64,000 bases of DNA, taken from assembly GCF_010686765.1 (NCBI RefSeq), contig NZ_JAAGWF010000029.1, positions 1-64,000 of the forward strand. The letters run 5' to 3'. Position 1 is the first letter of the stretch. Every line of letters begins with the position of its first letter. Positions 17,845 to 26,712 of this stretch are shown piece by piece. The notes under the pieces were generated by a model. It ran no database searches. It worked only from the letters and a program-made list of their open reading frames with translations, and was not told the DNA's origin. The translations under genes were made by a program, and so were the position numbers. This stretch comes from Geodermatophilus sabuli (GTDB taxonomy: Bacteria > Actinomycetota > Actinomycetes > Mycobacteriales > Geodermatophilaceae).

Positions 17845-20433
17845 CTACTTCTTTCGCCGTCCCCCCCGACTTCCCTTCCTCGCCTTTCGGCTTCTACCGC
17901 CACTGCGCGAAGGGCCACCATGCCCGTTAGCGCGGCGCAGAGCGTCCGCGGCAGCACGGCCGCGACCCAACCGCGCTAGAAGCGGCGACAGCATCTGTGC
18001 TGCATGTTCGTGCCCGAAGTTCATCGCCCTGCGGTAGGCATGCTCGGCTTCGTCGAACCGCTGTTGACGCTCGAACGACCAGCCCATCACACAAGCAGCA
18101 TGCGCATGCTCGCCCTCGGCAAAGGCTTGGACCAACCACCCCCTTCCCTCTTCATGATCACCTCTTGAGCACAAGACTTCACCCAGCTCGCAGGCGGCCT
18201 CGAGGCTCCCGCCGCGGGCGGCCTGCTCAAGACGCATGACGGCCTCATCAGGCCTATCCTCAATATAGAGCTGGCCTAATCGAAAGGCCGCCACGTTGTC
18301 ACCAGCGTCTGCAGCAGCAACCCACCAGTACTCGGCCTCACGCTCTCGCCCGAGACCCTCAAGACTTTGGGCCATCAAACCATTCGCTAGCGCCTCACCG
18401 CCCGCCGCAGCCCGCCGGAAGCACTCCGCGGCTTCATCGAGTTTGTTACTCCCGAGCAGGAACTTGCCCAACTCGTATGCCGCCGCCGAATCACCTTCGT
18501 CGACCGACAAGCGCAACAGCGCGACACCCTCCTCCTGGCGCCCATTGTCCAATAGCATCGCCCCCAACAGGGCACTCGCTCCAGAGCTATCGATGCTGGC
18601 GGCCTTCCGATACCAGCTCTCGGCGTGATCAATGTTGCCCTCCTTCCGGAAGTATGCGCCTAGGTTGAGATGAGCGTTAAGGTCGCCACGACTGGCTGCA
18701 TCCTCCCACAAAGGGATGGCCTCATCCGCGCGCCCAGAGTCTGCCAGCAACCCTGCTAAGGCCACCCCTGCACCCCAATCGCCGTTAGCGAGCGCACCTC
18801 TCAAGTACGTCTCCGCCTCCTCCCGGCGACCAGCTTCAGCCAGCAGTTCCGCATAGCTGTAGTAGATGTCACTACGCCCTTCGAGGGACCGCTCTGCCGA
18901 ACTGATGCGCTTGTGCCAAGACTCAGCCTCTCGAAGGCGGCCTCGCCGTCGCAGCAGCAGGGCAAGGTGGAACATTGCGTGTTCATCGCCCCGCCCAGCC
19001 GCCATTTCGAGATAGCTAGCCGCCTCGTCTAAGCGCATCTGGGCCTCAAGCAGAAGAGCGAGTCGAGTCGCCGATTCGTTATCGCCTGCATTAGCCCCGC
19101 GAGTAAGCCACTGTTCCGCCTCATCGAAGCGCATTTCGCGTTTCAAGAGTTCAGCTAACGCGATAAAGGCAGCCGCCTCGCCCGACTCAGCAAGAGCAGC
19201 CCAACAGCGTTCCGCGTCCGGGATGCGACCACTACCCTGTGCGGCAAGAGCAACCCGGGCGAGCAGTCCTGAATCACTTAGCGCGAAGTCGATGGAGTCA
19301 GACCATATAGCGTTCGGAACAGGCTCAACAGAACGTTCACGGACATAGGAGTCGACTAGGTACTCGAAGACCGCAGTCTCACCACTTTTCTGCCCCGGCA
19401 GCAGCAGACTAGTGATTCCAGAGCGGAGCTCTGTGGCCCAAGCCATGCCCTGCTCGAACGAGGAGGGCCTTAGGATAGTTCCGCCCGCTTTTGTCAAGTA
19501 TGACTCGTGGGCGGTTGACAACATTTCGACGGGGATGCCCTCAGTCAAGCCCGCCCTGGCGAAGTCGACTGCTGCAGCGACAATCGCAGCGCCAGTGGCA
19601 GCTGCACCTGTCGCGGCTCGCGCAAGCCGCCATTCTCGGTATAGCTTAGGTCCTGATGTCAGATATTCAGAAACGCCGAATTGATCGCCATGCGTCGACG
19701 CGTCCAACAGACGACTGTCACCGGAAGCGCGGGCACGTTCAAGTTCGGCTCGAGACCACAATCGATCGACGACGACAACTTCCGCCTGATTCAGCAGGTG
19801 TTCATTGGACGTGAGGTCGTGCCCGTGAACATCGGGATTTCCCGACCGTTCATTAACGGGCCCCGTAAGCCGCCTGTACTGCTCCTCGCGCATGGTGCCG
19901 AGAACTACCACCCGAGCCGCCTGGAAGCGCGACAGCATTGAGGGCCGCAGACCTTCTGGCACCATATAGCGCTCCGCATCATCCAACCAGACGACCACGT
20001 CGCTTGAAATCCCCGTGAGACCCAGAACGGAGTCGCTCAAGTGCCTAGGGCTGTCGGGAATGAAGACTCTGCGATCAGGAAAGACCCCCACCATAGCTTC
20101 ATGCAAGGCGCGAGTCTTCCCGGCCGTGGAATGTCCTACAAGGAGGATAAATCCGCCATGTCGACCCGCCCGCTCGAGCGAGCGTCGAAGATTTTCATCG
20201 AAGTCTCGAGATACATAAACGGGAAGCTCTTGGTCGCCCAACGAAGCCGACCGGTGAACTCCGAGTGCTAGTGGCGCCGAGTCACGGGCGCGAGGGCACG
20301 CGTCAAGCGGCACAGTCCACGGGACTAGTGCGTTCTCTAGGCCAAAGTACCCGCGTTCGACGTTGAACTGATACCCCGCGTCCTGTTGGTATACCCGGCC
20401 GGCACCGGTCGCGAAGCCGTGCTGCTCAACCAC
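17845..20433 (-). CDS. P-loop NTPase with N-terminal amyloid-like motif and Sel1/TPR-like repeats
   Basis: This 862-aa protein has three parts. Residues 12-24 hold G-R-V-Y-Q-Q-D-A-G-Y-Q-F-N, nearly the same motif as the C-terminus of the upstream 137-aa protein. Residues about 75-330 form a P-loop NTPase with Walker A G-H-S-T-A-G-K-T (100-107) and Walker B D-V-V-V-W-L-D-D (145-152). From about 390 to 830 there are roughly a dozen 35-37 residue helical repeats, each with D-E-A-E or E-E-A-type turns (Sel1/TPR-like). A basic tail ends the protein. Base composition is clearly lower in GC than flanking genes. The layout resembles NLR/STAND-type immune receptors, with repeats as sensor and motif as signal relay; that function is inference. 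Start GTG 20433, 31 bp after the upstream gene. Confidence 0.8.
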   Translation of the reverse strand: MVEQHGFATGAGRVYQQDAGYQFNVERGYFGLENALVPWTVPLDACPRARDSAPLALGVHRSASLGDQELPVYVSRDFDENLRRSLERAGRHGGFILLVGHSTAGKTRALHEAMVGVFPDRRVFIPDSPRHLSDSVLGLTGISSDVVVWLDDAERYMVPEGLRPSMLSRFQAARVVVLGTMREEQYRRLTGPVNERSGNPDVHGHDLTSNEHLLNQAEVVVVDRLWSRAELERARASGDSRLLDASTHGDQFGVSEYLTSGPKLYREWRLARAATGAAATGAAIVAAAVDFARAGLTEGIPVEMLSTAHESYLTKAGGTILRPSSFEQGMAWATELRSGITSLLLPGQKSGETAVFEYLVDSYVRERSVEPVPNAIWSDSIDFALSDSGLLARVALAAQGSGRIPDAERCWAALAESGEAAAFIALAELLKREMRFDEAEQWLTRGANAGDNESATRLALLLEAQMRLDEAASYLEMAAGRGDEHAMFHLALLLRRRGRLREAESWHKRISSAERSLEGRSDIYYSYAELLAEAGRREEAETYLRGALANGDWGAGVALAGLLADSGRADEAIPLWEDAASRGDLNAHLNLGAYFRKEGNIDHAESWYRKAASIDSSGASALLGAMLLDNGRQEEGVALLRLSVDEGDSAAAYELGKFLLGSNKLDEAAECFRRAAAGGEALANGLMAQSLEGLGREREAEYWWVAAADAGDNVAAFRLGQLYIEDRPDEAVMRLEQAARGGSLEAACELGEVLCSRGDHEEGRGWLVQAFAEGEHAHAACVMGWSFERQQRFDEAEHAYRRAMNFGHEHAAQMLSPLLARLGRGRAAADALRRANGHGGPSRSGGRSRKARKGSRGGRRKK

Positions 20434-20464
20434 ACTGCCGCCTCACTCCTAGCTCCTTCATGTT

Positions 20465-20878
20465 TCAGGAGTTGTACTGAACGCCCTTGCCCTGCTGATA
20501 TACGCGGCCATCGCTGGCCGCATTAGCGGTCATGTTGATGTTGTCTCCTTGAATTGAGCCTGCCGATGCCTTGTTTAAGTCCTCGACCATGGCGCGGAGA
20601 GTGTCGGCCAACTGTGGATTCCTATTGAGTTGACGTCGAATCCGCGCGCCCCACTCGATGGCGTACTCTTGCGCCACCTTCTCACGGCCGTCTAGCTCGA
20701 TCGACATGAGATCATCTCGTACATCAACGATTTCGCTGACCGCAGATGTCTCGATGGCAGTGTCGGTCGAGAAGAATTTCGCCAGTAAGGCCTTCGCGCG
20801 TTCCCAGGCATCGGTCGTCAACGCATTGATCAACGTTGTGCCGGCACTTGACGCAAGTGCTGCAAGTTCAGCATCCAT
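20465..20878 (-). CDS. Small helical protein with C-terminal amyloid-like motif (candidate Bell-type effector)
   Basis: This 137-aa protein has an N-terminal helical region (about 1-105) with hydrophobic A-L-A-S-S-A-G-T-T-L-I-N-A-L, then T-D-A-W-E-R-A-K. Its C-terminus contains I-Q-G-D-N-I-N-M-T and G-R-V-Y-Q-Q-G-K-G-V-Q-Y-N (124-136), shared with the N-terminus of the next protein. From memory, actinobacterial proteins of this layout are described as Bell-domain proteins carrying bacterial amyloid signalling motifs (BASS), proposed relatives of HeLo/MLKL cell-death bundles. That assignment needs a profile search. It is the first gene of a two-gene operon. Confidence 0.75.
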   Translation of the reverse strand: MDAELAALASSAGTTLINALTTDAWERAKALLAKFFSTDTAIETSAVSEIVDVRDDLMSIELDGREKVAQEYAIEWGARIRRQLNRNPQLADTLRAMVEDLNKASAGSIQGDNINMTANAASDGRVYQQGKGVQYNS

Positions 20879-21211
20879 GTGTCCTCCAGTCGTCCGTGTC
20901 GCAAGTCAACGTTACCCGCGCGGTAGGGACCAGGCATGACAGCAGCGACGTGTCTGGGGAGATTGATACTCTTTTCATGACTCCCTCGACAGCTGCCTCC
21001 ACAGCACGAGCTTGGCGGCGGTCCTGCCATGTCTATGGGACGTCGCGCCGTAGGCGAGCTCGGCCAGGGCCATGGACTCGGGACGTGCCTGTCGGGTCCA
21101 TCGCTCCGGCGGCAAGACGTCGCCCTCGGCTACGAATGGAGCGCCACACTTAACCAGCCCGCCTGCATCCCCGCCTGGCCCGGCGCCGGAGTCGGCGGCC
21201 AGGATGGACCC
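20879..21211. other. Intergenic edge of the inserted module and nadE leader
   Basis: This 333-bp stretch holds the divergent promoters of the receptor/effector pair and of nadE. Composition rises back to high GC toward nadE. A minus-strand frame in its middle resembles a worn gene end (see 20975-21145). No tRNA, insertion-sequence end or clear direct repeat is visible here. Confidence 0.45.
20975..21145 (-). pseudogene. Possible C-terminal remnant of an oxidoreductase
   Basis: A minus-strand frame ends with A-L-A-E-L-A-Y-G-A-T-S-H-R and T-A-A-K-L-V-L before a stop at 20975. This faintly resembles the last helix and strand of zinc-type alcohol dehydrogenases/quinone reductases (L-A-E-A-x-x-A-H ... 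G-K-x-V-L). The similarity is weak and no upstream portion survives, so this is only a suggestion. Confidence 0.22.
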
Positions 21212-23047
21212 GTGACCTCTCCCGCACCGGTCCAGCTCCGGGTGGCCCTGGCCCAGGTCGACACCCGCGTCGGCGACCTCCCCGGCAACGCCGAGCTGGT
21301 GACCCGGTGGACGGCGAAGGCGGCCGAGGCCGGCGCGCACCTCGTCGTCTTCCCCGAGATGACGCTCACCGGGTACCCGCCCGAGGACCTCGTGCTCAGG
21401 GAGTCCTTCGCCCGCGCCAGCGAGCACGCCGTCGTCGACCTGGCCGCCACGCTGGCCGACCAGGGGCTGGGCGGCACCGCCGTCGTCGTCGGCTACCTGG
21501 CGCACACCGACGCCGGCGCCCCGGGGCCCGACGAGGGCGAGGAGACCGAGGACGACGACCTCCCCGGCGACGCCAACCCCCGCTCCGGGTCGCCGCGCAA
21601 CGCCGCGGCCCTGCTGTACGGCGGCGAGGTCGTCGTCCGCTACTACAAGCGGCACCTGCCCAACTACGGCGTCTTCGACGAGGCCCGCTACTTCGTGCCC
21701 GGCACCGAGCTGCCCATCGTCCGGCTGCACGGCATCGACGTGGCGCTGACCGTCTGCGAGGACCTGTGGGTCGAGGGCGGTCCGTGCGGTGTCGCCGGCC
21801 AGGCGGGGGTCGACCTCGTCGTCTCCCCCAACGCCTCGCCCTACGAGCGGGCCAAGGACGACCTGCGGCTGCCGCTGGTCCGCCGCCGCGCCGCCGAGGC
21901 GCGGGCGACGGTCGTCTACTGCAACCAGGTCGGCGGCCAGGACGAGCTGGTCTTCGACGGCGACTCGATGGCGGTGGCCCCCGACGGCGAGCTCCTGGGC
22001 CGGGCGCCGCAGTTCGTGGAGCACCTGCTGACCGCCGACCTGACCATCGACCCGTCCTCGGTGCCGGAGCGGCGCGCCGGCCGGATCGGTCCGATGACCG
22101 TCACGCGGCACGTGCTCTCCGAGCAGCCGGTGCCGGCGTTCGAGACCAGGGCGCCGGCCATCGCCACGCCACTGGAGGACTGCGAGGAGGTCTGGCGGGC
22201 GCTGGTGCTGGGCCTACGGGACTTCATCGACAAGAACGGCATGCCCTCGGTCGTGCTCGGCCTCTCCGGGGGCATCGACTCGGCGGTCTGCGCCGCCCTC
22301 GCCGTCGACGCCCTCGGCCCCGACCGCGTGCACGGCGTCGGCCTGCCGTCGAAGTGGTCCAGCGAGCACTCCCTCGCCGACGCCGCGGACCTCGCCGAGC
22401 GGACCGGGCTGCACTACTCCGTCGTCCCGATCGCGCCGATGGTCGACGCCTACCACGGCTCGGTCGAGCTCACCGGTGTCGCGGCGGAGAACCTGCAGGC
22501 GCGGGTGCGCGGGACGCTGCTCATGGGGCTGTCCAACCAGTCGGGCCACCTGCTGCTCACCACCGGCAACAAGAGCGAGATCGCGGTCGGCTACTCGACG
22601 CTCTACGGGGACTCCGCCGGGGGGTTCGCCCCGATCAAGGACGTCCTGAAGACCCTGGTGTGGGACCTGGCCCGCTGGCGCAACGCCGCCGCCCGCGAAC
22701 GCGGCGAGACCGAGCCGATCCCGGCCAACTCGATCGACAAGCCGCCGTCGGCCGAGCTCGCCCCCGGCCAGGTCGACACCGACTCGCTGCCCTCCTACGA
22801 GGAGCTCGACGCGGTCATCGCCGACTACGTCGACCGCGACCTCGGCATGGCCGACCTGCTAGAGCGCGGCCACGACCCGGAGATCGTCGCCCGCGTGCTC
22901 CGGCTCATCGACACCGCGGAGTTCAAGCGCCGGCAGTCGGCGCCGGGAACGAAGATCAGCCTGAAGGCGTTCGGCCGGGATCGGCGGCTGCCGATCACCA
23001 ACCGCTGGCGGGAGAGCCTGCCCAGCGTCCGCGAGGGAGCGTCATGA
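21212..23047 (+). CDS. nadE: Glutamine-dependent NAD+ synthetase
   Basis: This 611-aa enzyme makes NAD+ from deamido-NAD+ with glutamine as nitrogen donor. The N-terminal nitrilase-like glutaminase shows the Glu-Lys-Cys triad in V-F-P-E-M-T, Y-Y-K-R-H-L-P and T-V-C-E-D-L-W. The C-terminal synthetase has the pyrophosphatase loop [10 protein letters not shown]. Start GTG 21212 places the conserved L-R-V-A-L-A-Q strand at the N-terminus. A 20-residue acidic insert (about 108-128) is longer than I would expect. Followed directly by a mini-frame and panB. Confidence 0.93.
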   Translation: MTSPAPVQLRVALAQVDTRVGDLPGNAELVTRWTAKAAEAGAHLVVFPEMTLTGYPPEDLVLRESFARASEHAVVDLAATLADQGLGGTAVVVGYLAHTDAGAPGPDEGEETEDDDLPGDANPRSGSPRNAAALLYGGEVVVRYYKRHLPNYGVFDEARYFVPGTELPIVRLHGIDVALTVCEDLWVEGGPCGVAGQAGVDLVVSPNASPYERAKDDLRLPLVRRRAAEARATVVYCNQVGGQDELVFDGDSMAVAPDGELLGRAPQFVEHLLTADLTIDPSSVPERRAGRIGPMTVTRHVLSEQPVPAFETRAPAIATPLEDCEEVWRALVLGLRDFIDKNGMPSVVLGLSGGIDSAVCAALAVDALGPDRVHGVGLPSKWSSEHSLADAADLAERTGLHYSVVPIAPMVDAYHGSVELTGVAAENLQARVRGTLLMGLSNQSGHLLLTTGNKSEIAVGYSTLYGDSAGGFAPIKDVLKTLVWDLARWRNAAARERGETEPIPANSIDKPPSAELAPGQVDTDSLPSYEELDAVIADYVDRDLGMADLLERGHDPEIVARVLRLIDTAEFKRRQSAPGTKISLKAFGRDRRLPITNRWRESLPSVREGAS

Positions 23048-23082
23048 GCGAGGTCGCGAGTCCGGCGGAGGAGAGGGCATGA
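23044..23082 (+). CDS. 12-codon mini-frame bridging nadE and panB
   Basis: An ATG overlapping the nadE stop (ATGA at 23044) opens a 12-residue frame, [12 protein letters not shown], whose stop overlaps the panB ATG (ATGA at 23079). GGAGGAGAGGG inside it is the panB ribosome site. It may carry ribosomes from nadE to panB rather than make a useful peptide. The first three residues equal those of PanB, so it may be a small duplication. Confidence 0.3.
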   Translation: MSEVASPAEERA

Positions 23083-23909
23083 GCGAGTCGGTCGTCTACG
23101 GCGGGACGTCGTCCACCCGGGTCCGGGTGCACCACCTGCACCAGGCCAAGGAGCGCGGCGAGAAGTGGGCGATGCTCACCGCCTACGACACCGTGAGCGC
23201 CACGGTGTTCGAGGAGGCCGGCATCCCGGTGCTCCTGGTCGGCGACTCGGCCGGCAACGTCGTCCTCGGGCACAGCAGCACCGTGCCGGTCACCGTCGAG
23301 GACATCCTGCTGCTCACCAAGGCGGTGACCCGGTCCACCCGGCGGACGCTGGTGGTGGCCGACATGCCGTTCGGCAGCTACGAGGCCGGCCCCGAGCAGG
23401 CGCTGGCCACCGCCGTCCGGCTGATGAAGGAGGGCGGGGCCCAGGCGGTCAAACTGGAGGGCGGCGTCCGGGTGGCCGGGCAGATCCGCAAGATCACCGA
23501 GGCCGGGATCCCGGTGATGGCGCATATCGGGTTCACGCCGCAGAGCGAGCACGGCCTGGGCGGTTTCCGGGTGCAGGGTCGCGGCGCCGGCGCCGAGCAG
23601 CTGCTCGCCGACGCGCACGCGGTGCAGGAGGCCGGGGCGTTCGCCGTCGTCCTGGAGATGGTGCCGGCCGAGATCGCCGGCCAGGTCACCAAGGAGCTGG
23701 CGATCCCGACGGTCGGCATCGGCGCCGGGGTGGAGTGCGACGCGCAGGTGCTCGTCTGGCCCGACATGGCCGGGTACACCGGCGGGCGGGTGCCGAAGTT
23801 CGTGAAGCGGTACGCCGACCTGCGTGCCGAGCTCCTGCGGGCGGCCCGGGAGTACGCCGACGACGTCCGGCAGGGCACCTTCCCCGGCCCCGAGCACTCC
23901 TTCGAGTAG
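23079..23909 (+). CDS. panB: 3-methyl-2-oxobutanoate hydroxymethyltransferase
   Basis: This 276-aa enzyme starts pantothenate/CoA synthesis by adding a hydroxymethyl group from methylenetetrahydrofolate to ketoisovalerate. Family segments: [42 protein letters not shown] and I-G-I-G-A-G, which include the metal-binding Asp residues and the catalytic Glu. Full length. GGAGGAG lies upstream of the ATG. panB close to glnA2 and glnE is also seen in M. tuberculosis. Confidence 0.96.
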   Translation: MSESVVYGGTSSTRVRVHHLHQAKERGEKWAMLTAYDTVSATVFEEAGIPVLLVGDSAGNVVLGHSSTVPVTVEDILLLTKAVTRSTRRTLVVADMPFGSYEAGPEQALATAVRLMKEGGAQAVKLEGGVRVAGQIRKITEAGIPVMAHIGFTPQSEHGLGGFRVQGRGAGAEQLLADAHAVQEAGAFAVVLEMVPAEIAGQVTKELAIPTVGIGAGVECDAQVLVWPDMAGYTGGRVPKFVKRYADLRAELLRAAREYADDVRQGTFPGPEHSFE

Positions 23910-24027
23910 CCGCCCGGGCGGGTTGCCGGCGTTCCTCGCGGATGGCCGGCCCGGCAGCGCCGGCAGCCCGCGAGGACGGCCCGCACACCCCTTGCGCCCG
24001 GTCGGCGCCGGGGACCAGCCTGGCCCG

Positions 24028-25134
24028 GTGCGCGTGCTCGTGGTCGCCTCGCCGCTGACCGGGCACATGCTGCCGCTGGTGCCCCTGGCCCAGGCGCTGC
24101 AGGACGCGGGCCACGAGGTGGTGGTCGCGACCTCCGGTGACGGCCTCGCGGCCTGCCCGCCGGGGCTGTCCCCCACCGACGTGGCACCGGGTCTGCGGCT
24201 GGGCCCGCTCTTCGCCGGGATCATGCTGCGCCGGCCGCGCCTCGCCCGCCGGGAGATGGCCGGCCGGGGGGACACCACGGCCGTGGGGCTGCTCTTCGCC
24301 GCCGTCGGGACGCGGATGGCCGACGGCGTCGTCGCCCTCGCCGACCGGATCGCCCCCGACCTGGTCGTGCACGAGTCCCTGGCCTCGGCCGGCGTGGAGG
24401 TCGCCGCCCGCCGCGGGGTGCCCGCCGTCGTCGTGGACGCCTCCCTCTACGACGCCCGGGTGCTGCGCGCGGCCGTCCTGGCCCACCACGGACCGGCACG
24501 CCGGCTGGGCACGGTGCCGGAGCCGGCCGAGGTGCTCACCACCGCGCCGCCGAGCCTGGTCGGCCCGCGCTCCGGGCGGCCCATGCGGTTCGTGCCGACG
24601 ACCCCCGAACGGCCGTGGGACGAGCGCTTCGCGCGGCCCGGCGACCGCCCGCGGGTGCTGGTCAGCCGGAGCACCGTCGCCGATCCGCGCCCCGACCGGC
24701 TCATGGGCACCGTCGCCGCCGTCGCCGGGGGCACCGGTCTCGACGTCGTCCTCGTCCGGCCGGACCGCCGGGTCAGCCGCCGGCCGCTCCCCCTCGGCGT
24801 CCGGACGTCGGACTGGCTGCCGTTCCCGCTGGTGTTCCCGGCCGCGGCGGGCGTGGTCCACCACGGCGGGGCGGGCACCGTGCTGACCGCACTGGCCGCC
24901 GGGGTCCCGCAGCTGGTCGTCCGCGGTGCCGGCGACCGCCGCACCAACGCCGAGTACGTGGCCGCGCGGGGCGCGGGGCTGGCCGTCGACCTCGAGCACC
25001 TCACCGGCGAGCTGCTGCAGCGGCTGGTCGGCGACCCGGCGCTGCGGGCGGCCGCCGGCGAGGTGGCGGCGGAGATCGCCGCGATGCCGCACCCGGCCGA
25101 GGTGGTCCCGGCGCTCGAGCGGCTGGCCGGCTGA
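24028..25134 (+). CDS. Glycosyltransferase, GT1/MGT type
   Basis: This 368-aa GT-B enzyme has an N-terminal domain beginning V-L-V-V-A-S-P-L-T-G-H (acceptor side) and a C-terminal donor site with H-H-G-G-A-G-T-V-L-T-A-L-A-A-G-V-P-Q, the UGT-like signature. Such enzymes glycosylate lipids or small hydrophobic metabolites using nucleotide sugars. GTG 24028 is chosen to place the first beta strand at the N-terminus. It converges on the NADP reductase gene with 3 bp between stops. Acceptor unknown. Confidence 0.85.
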   Translation: MRVLVVASPLTGHMLPLVPLAQALQDAGHEVVVATSGDGLAACPPGLSPTDVAPGLRLGPLFAGIMLRRPRLARREMAGRGDTTAVGLLFAAVGTRMADGVVALADRIAPDLVVHESLASAGVEVAARRGVPAVVVDASLYDARVLRAAVLAHHGPARRLGTVPEPAEVLTTAPPSLVGPRSGRPMRFVPTTPERPWDERFARPGDRPRVLVSRSTVADPRPDRLMGTVAAVAGGTGLDVVLVRPDRRVSRRPLPLGVRTSDWLPFPLVFPAAAGVVHHGGAGTVLTALAAGVPQLVVRGAGDRRTNAEYVAARGAGLAVDLEHLTGELLQRLVGDPALRAAAGEVAAEIAAMPHPAEVVPALERLAG

Positions 25135-25137
25135 GCC

Positions 25138-25833
25138 TCAGACGTCGGTGACGCGGATCCCGGCGTGCACCTTGTACCGGCGGTTGACCGAGACCAGGTT
25201 GACCGTCAGCGCCTCGACCTGGCGCGCGTTGCGCAGCCGGCCGGCGTAGACCCCCCGCATGCCCGGCAGCCGGCCGGCGAGCGCCTGCACCGTGTCGGTC
25301 GCCTCCCGGACGTCGCCGACGACCATGACGTCACCGTCGATGGTCGGCCGGGAGAGGTCCTCCAGCAGCACCGCCGACAGGTGGTGGAACGCGCCGACGA
25401 CGTGCGAGTCCGGCAGCAGCGCCGCCGCCTGCTGCGCGACGCTGCCCTCGGGGACGTCGACCGCGTGCGCACCCAGCTCGTCGAAGGCCATCGGGACGAC
25501 GCAGTCCACGACGACCTTCCCGGCCAGGGGCGTGGCCAGTTCGGCGAGGGTGTCGGCGTGCCCGGCGAAGGGGACCGCGACGATGACCAGGTCGGCGGCA
25601 CCGGCGACGTCGACGTTCGAGCCGCCCTGCACCGACACCTCCACACCGGCCGCCGCGGCGGCGGCCCGGGTGGCGACCTGCTCGGCCACCTCGCCGGCGC
25701 GGGCGGCGTCCCGCGAGCCGAGCAGGACCCGCTGTCCGGCGGCGGCCAGCCGGACGGCCAGCCCGCGCCCCTGCGGACCGGTCCCGCCGAGCACGCCGAC
25801 GACCAGGTCCTCCACGGAACGTCCGTCACTCAC
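25138..25833 (-). CDS. F420-dependent NADP reductase family (NPDG)
   Basis: This 231-aa reductase has the Rossmann start V-G-V-L-G-G-T-G-P-Q-G-R-G-L (about 12-25) and L-G-S-R-D for NADP phosphate binding, plus V-I-V-A-V-P-F and D-C-V-V-P typical of the NPDG_F420 family. It should exchange hydride between F420 and NADP. The start is GTG. No F420 synthesis genes are in the window, so F420 use is inferred from the family. Confidence 0.88.
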   Translation of the reverse strand: MSDGRSVEDLVVGVLGGTGPQGRGLAVRLAAAGQRVLLGSRDAARAGEVAEQVATRAAAAAAGVEVSVQGGSNVDVAGAADLVIVAVPFAGHADTLAELATPLAGKVVVDCVVPMAFDELGAHAVDVPEGSVAQQAAALLPDSHVVGAFHHLSAVLLEDLSRPTIDGDVMVVGDVREATDTVQALAGRLPGMRGVYAGRLRNARQVEALTVNLVSVNRRYKVHAGIRVTDV

Positions 25834-25915
25834 CAGGCCACCTCCGCGACCGCCGGACCCCCCGGCGTCCGGCCGATCATGCCCGGCCCCCGGGGGCGGC
25901 CCGCCGGGGGCCGGG

Positions 25916-26098
25916 TCAGTCGTCCTTCCAGGCCCGGTCCTCGGCGGTCAGCTCGGCCTCCCGGTCGGCCACCGACTGCAGCGCGTGCGCGGCCTCCTCG
26001 CGGGTGGCGTACGGGCCGAGCCGGTGCCGTTCGGCGCATCCGTCCCGGTCCTCGACGGTGTGGTGCTTGAGGCAGTAGAACCACGGTCCCTGCGCCAT
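25916..26098 (-). CDS. 60-aa conserved-looking actinobacterial protein
   Basis: A strong GAGGAGG precedes the ATG at 26098. The peptide contains W-F-Y-C-L-K-H-H-T-V-E, a Cys at residue 21 and G-P-Y-A-T-R-E-E-A-A-H-A-L, reminiscent of a SPOR-like turn-helix. No membrane helix. I recognise the overall pattern as a common small actinobacterial hypothetical but know no function. Two Cys and paired His could bind metal. Confidence 0.75.
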   Translation of the reverse strand: MAQGPWFYCLKHHTVEDRDGCAERHRLGPYATREEAAHALQSVADREAELTAEDRAWKDD

Positions 26099-26158
26099 GT
26101 GCGACCTCCTCGTGCTGCTGTCCGGCCTCCCACCCTGCCACCGCCGTGGCCGCAGGGT

Positions 26159-26638
26159 TCAGCCGTCGACCATGACCTGGTCGTGCCGGGCGTAGAACGC
26201 CGTCATCTCCTCCGGGGTGGGTCGGCGTCCGCTGCGGCTGAGCTCGGCGAGTTCGGCGAAGAACTGCTCGCGTGCGATCCCGGGGGTGAACAGGATGAGG
26301 AAGTCGGCCGGCTCGTCCCCGTCCTTGCGGAAGCCGTGGGCCCCGCGCTCGTGGGCGATGGCGAAGTCGCCCGGTCCGCGGGCCTGCCAGCGGCCGTCCG
26401 CGTACAGGGTCAGCTGCCCGGAGAGCACGTAGAAGGACTCGGAGAACGTCTGGTGGTAGTGCGGCGCGGCGCCCGGACTGCGCGGATCGAGCCGGTACTC
26501 GACCAGGCCGAACCGGCCGGCGGTGGCCGCGCCGGGCGCCACCATCCGCAGCGCGCCGCCACCGGCCGGGACCAGCGGGTGGTCGGCCAGGCCGCGGACG
26601 TCGACCCGGCCGGGCTGGGGGTAGGACACGGACCCCAC
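26159..26638 (-). CDS. Cupin domain protein
   Basis: This 159-aa single-cupin protein shows the two motifs as A-P-H-Y-H-Q-T-F-S-E-S-F-Y-V-L-S-G and P-G-D-F-A-I-A-H-E-R-G-A-H, giving the His/His/Glu/His metal set. A C-terminal helix (T-P-E-E-M-T-A-F-Y) follows. Probably a small sugar- or ligand-binding or dioxygenase-like protein; substrate unknown. Start GTG 26638; diverges from the diguanylate cyclase gene. Confidence 0.85.
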   Translation of the reverse strand: MGSVSYPQPGRVDVRGLADHPLVPAGGGALRMVAPGAATAGRFGLVEYRLDPRSPGAAPHYHQTFSESFYVLSGQLTLYADGRWQARGPGDFAIAHERGAHGFRKDGDEPADFLILFTPGIAREQFFAELAELSRSGRRPTPEEMTAFYARHDQVMVDG

Positions 26639-26712
26639 CCTCGCACCGGGGCAGGGACGGCGCGACCCTCCGTCGCGGGCGGCCCGGCGTCACGCACGGT
26701 CACGGCACGACG

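Noticed and set aside
21029-21211. N-terminal extension of nadE to 21029
   Set aside because: The added 61 residues are low in family character; GTG 21212 starts exactly before the first conserved strand of the glutaminase domain.
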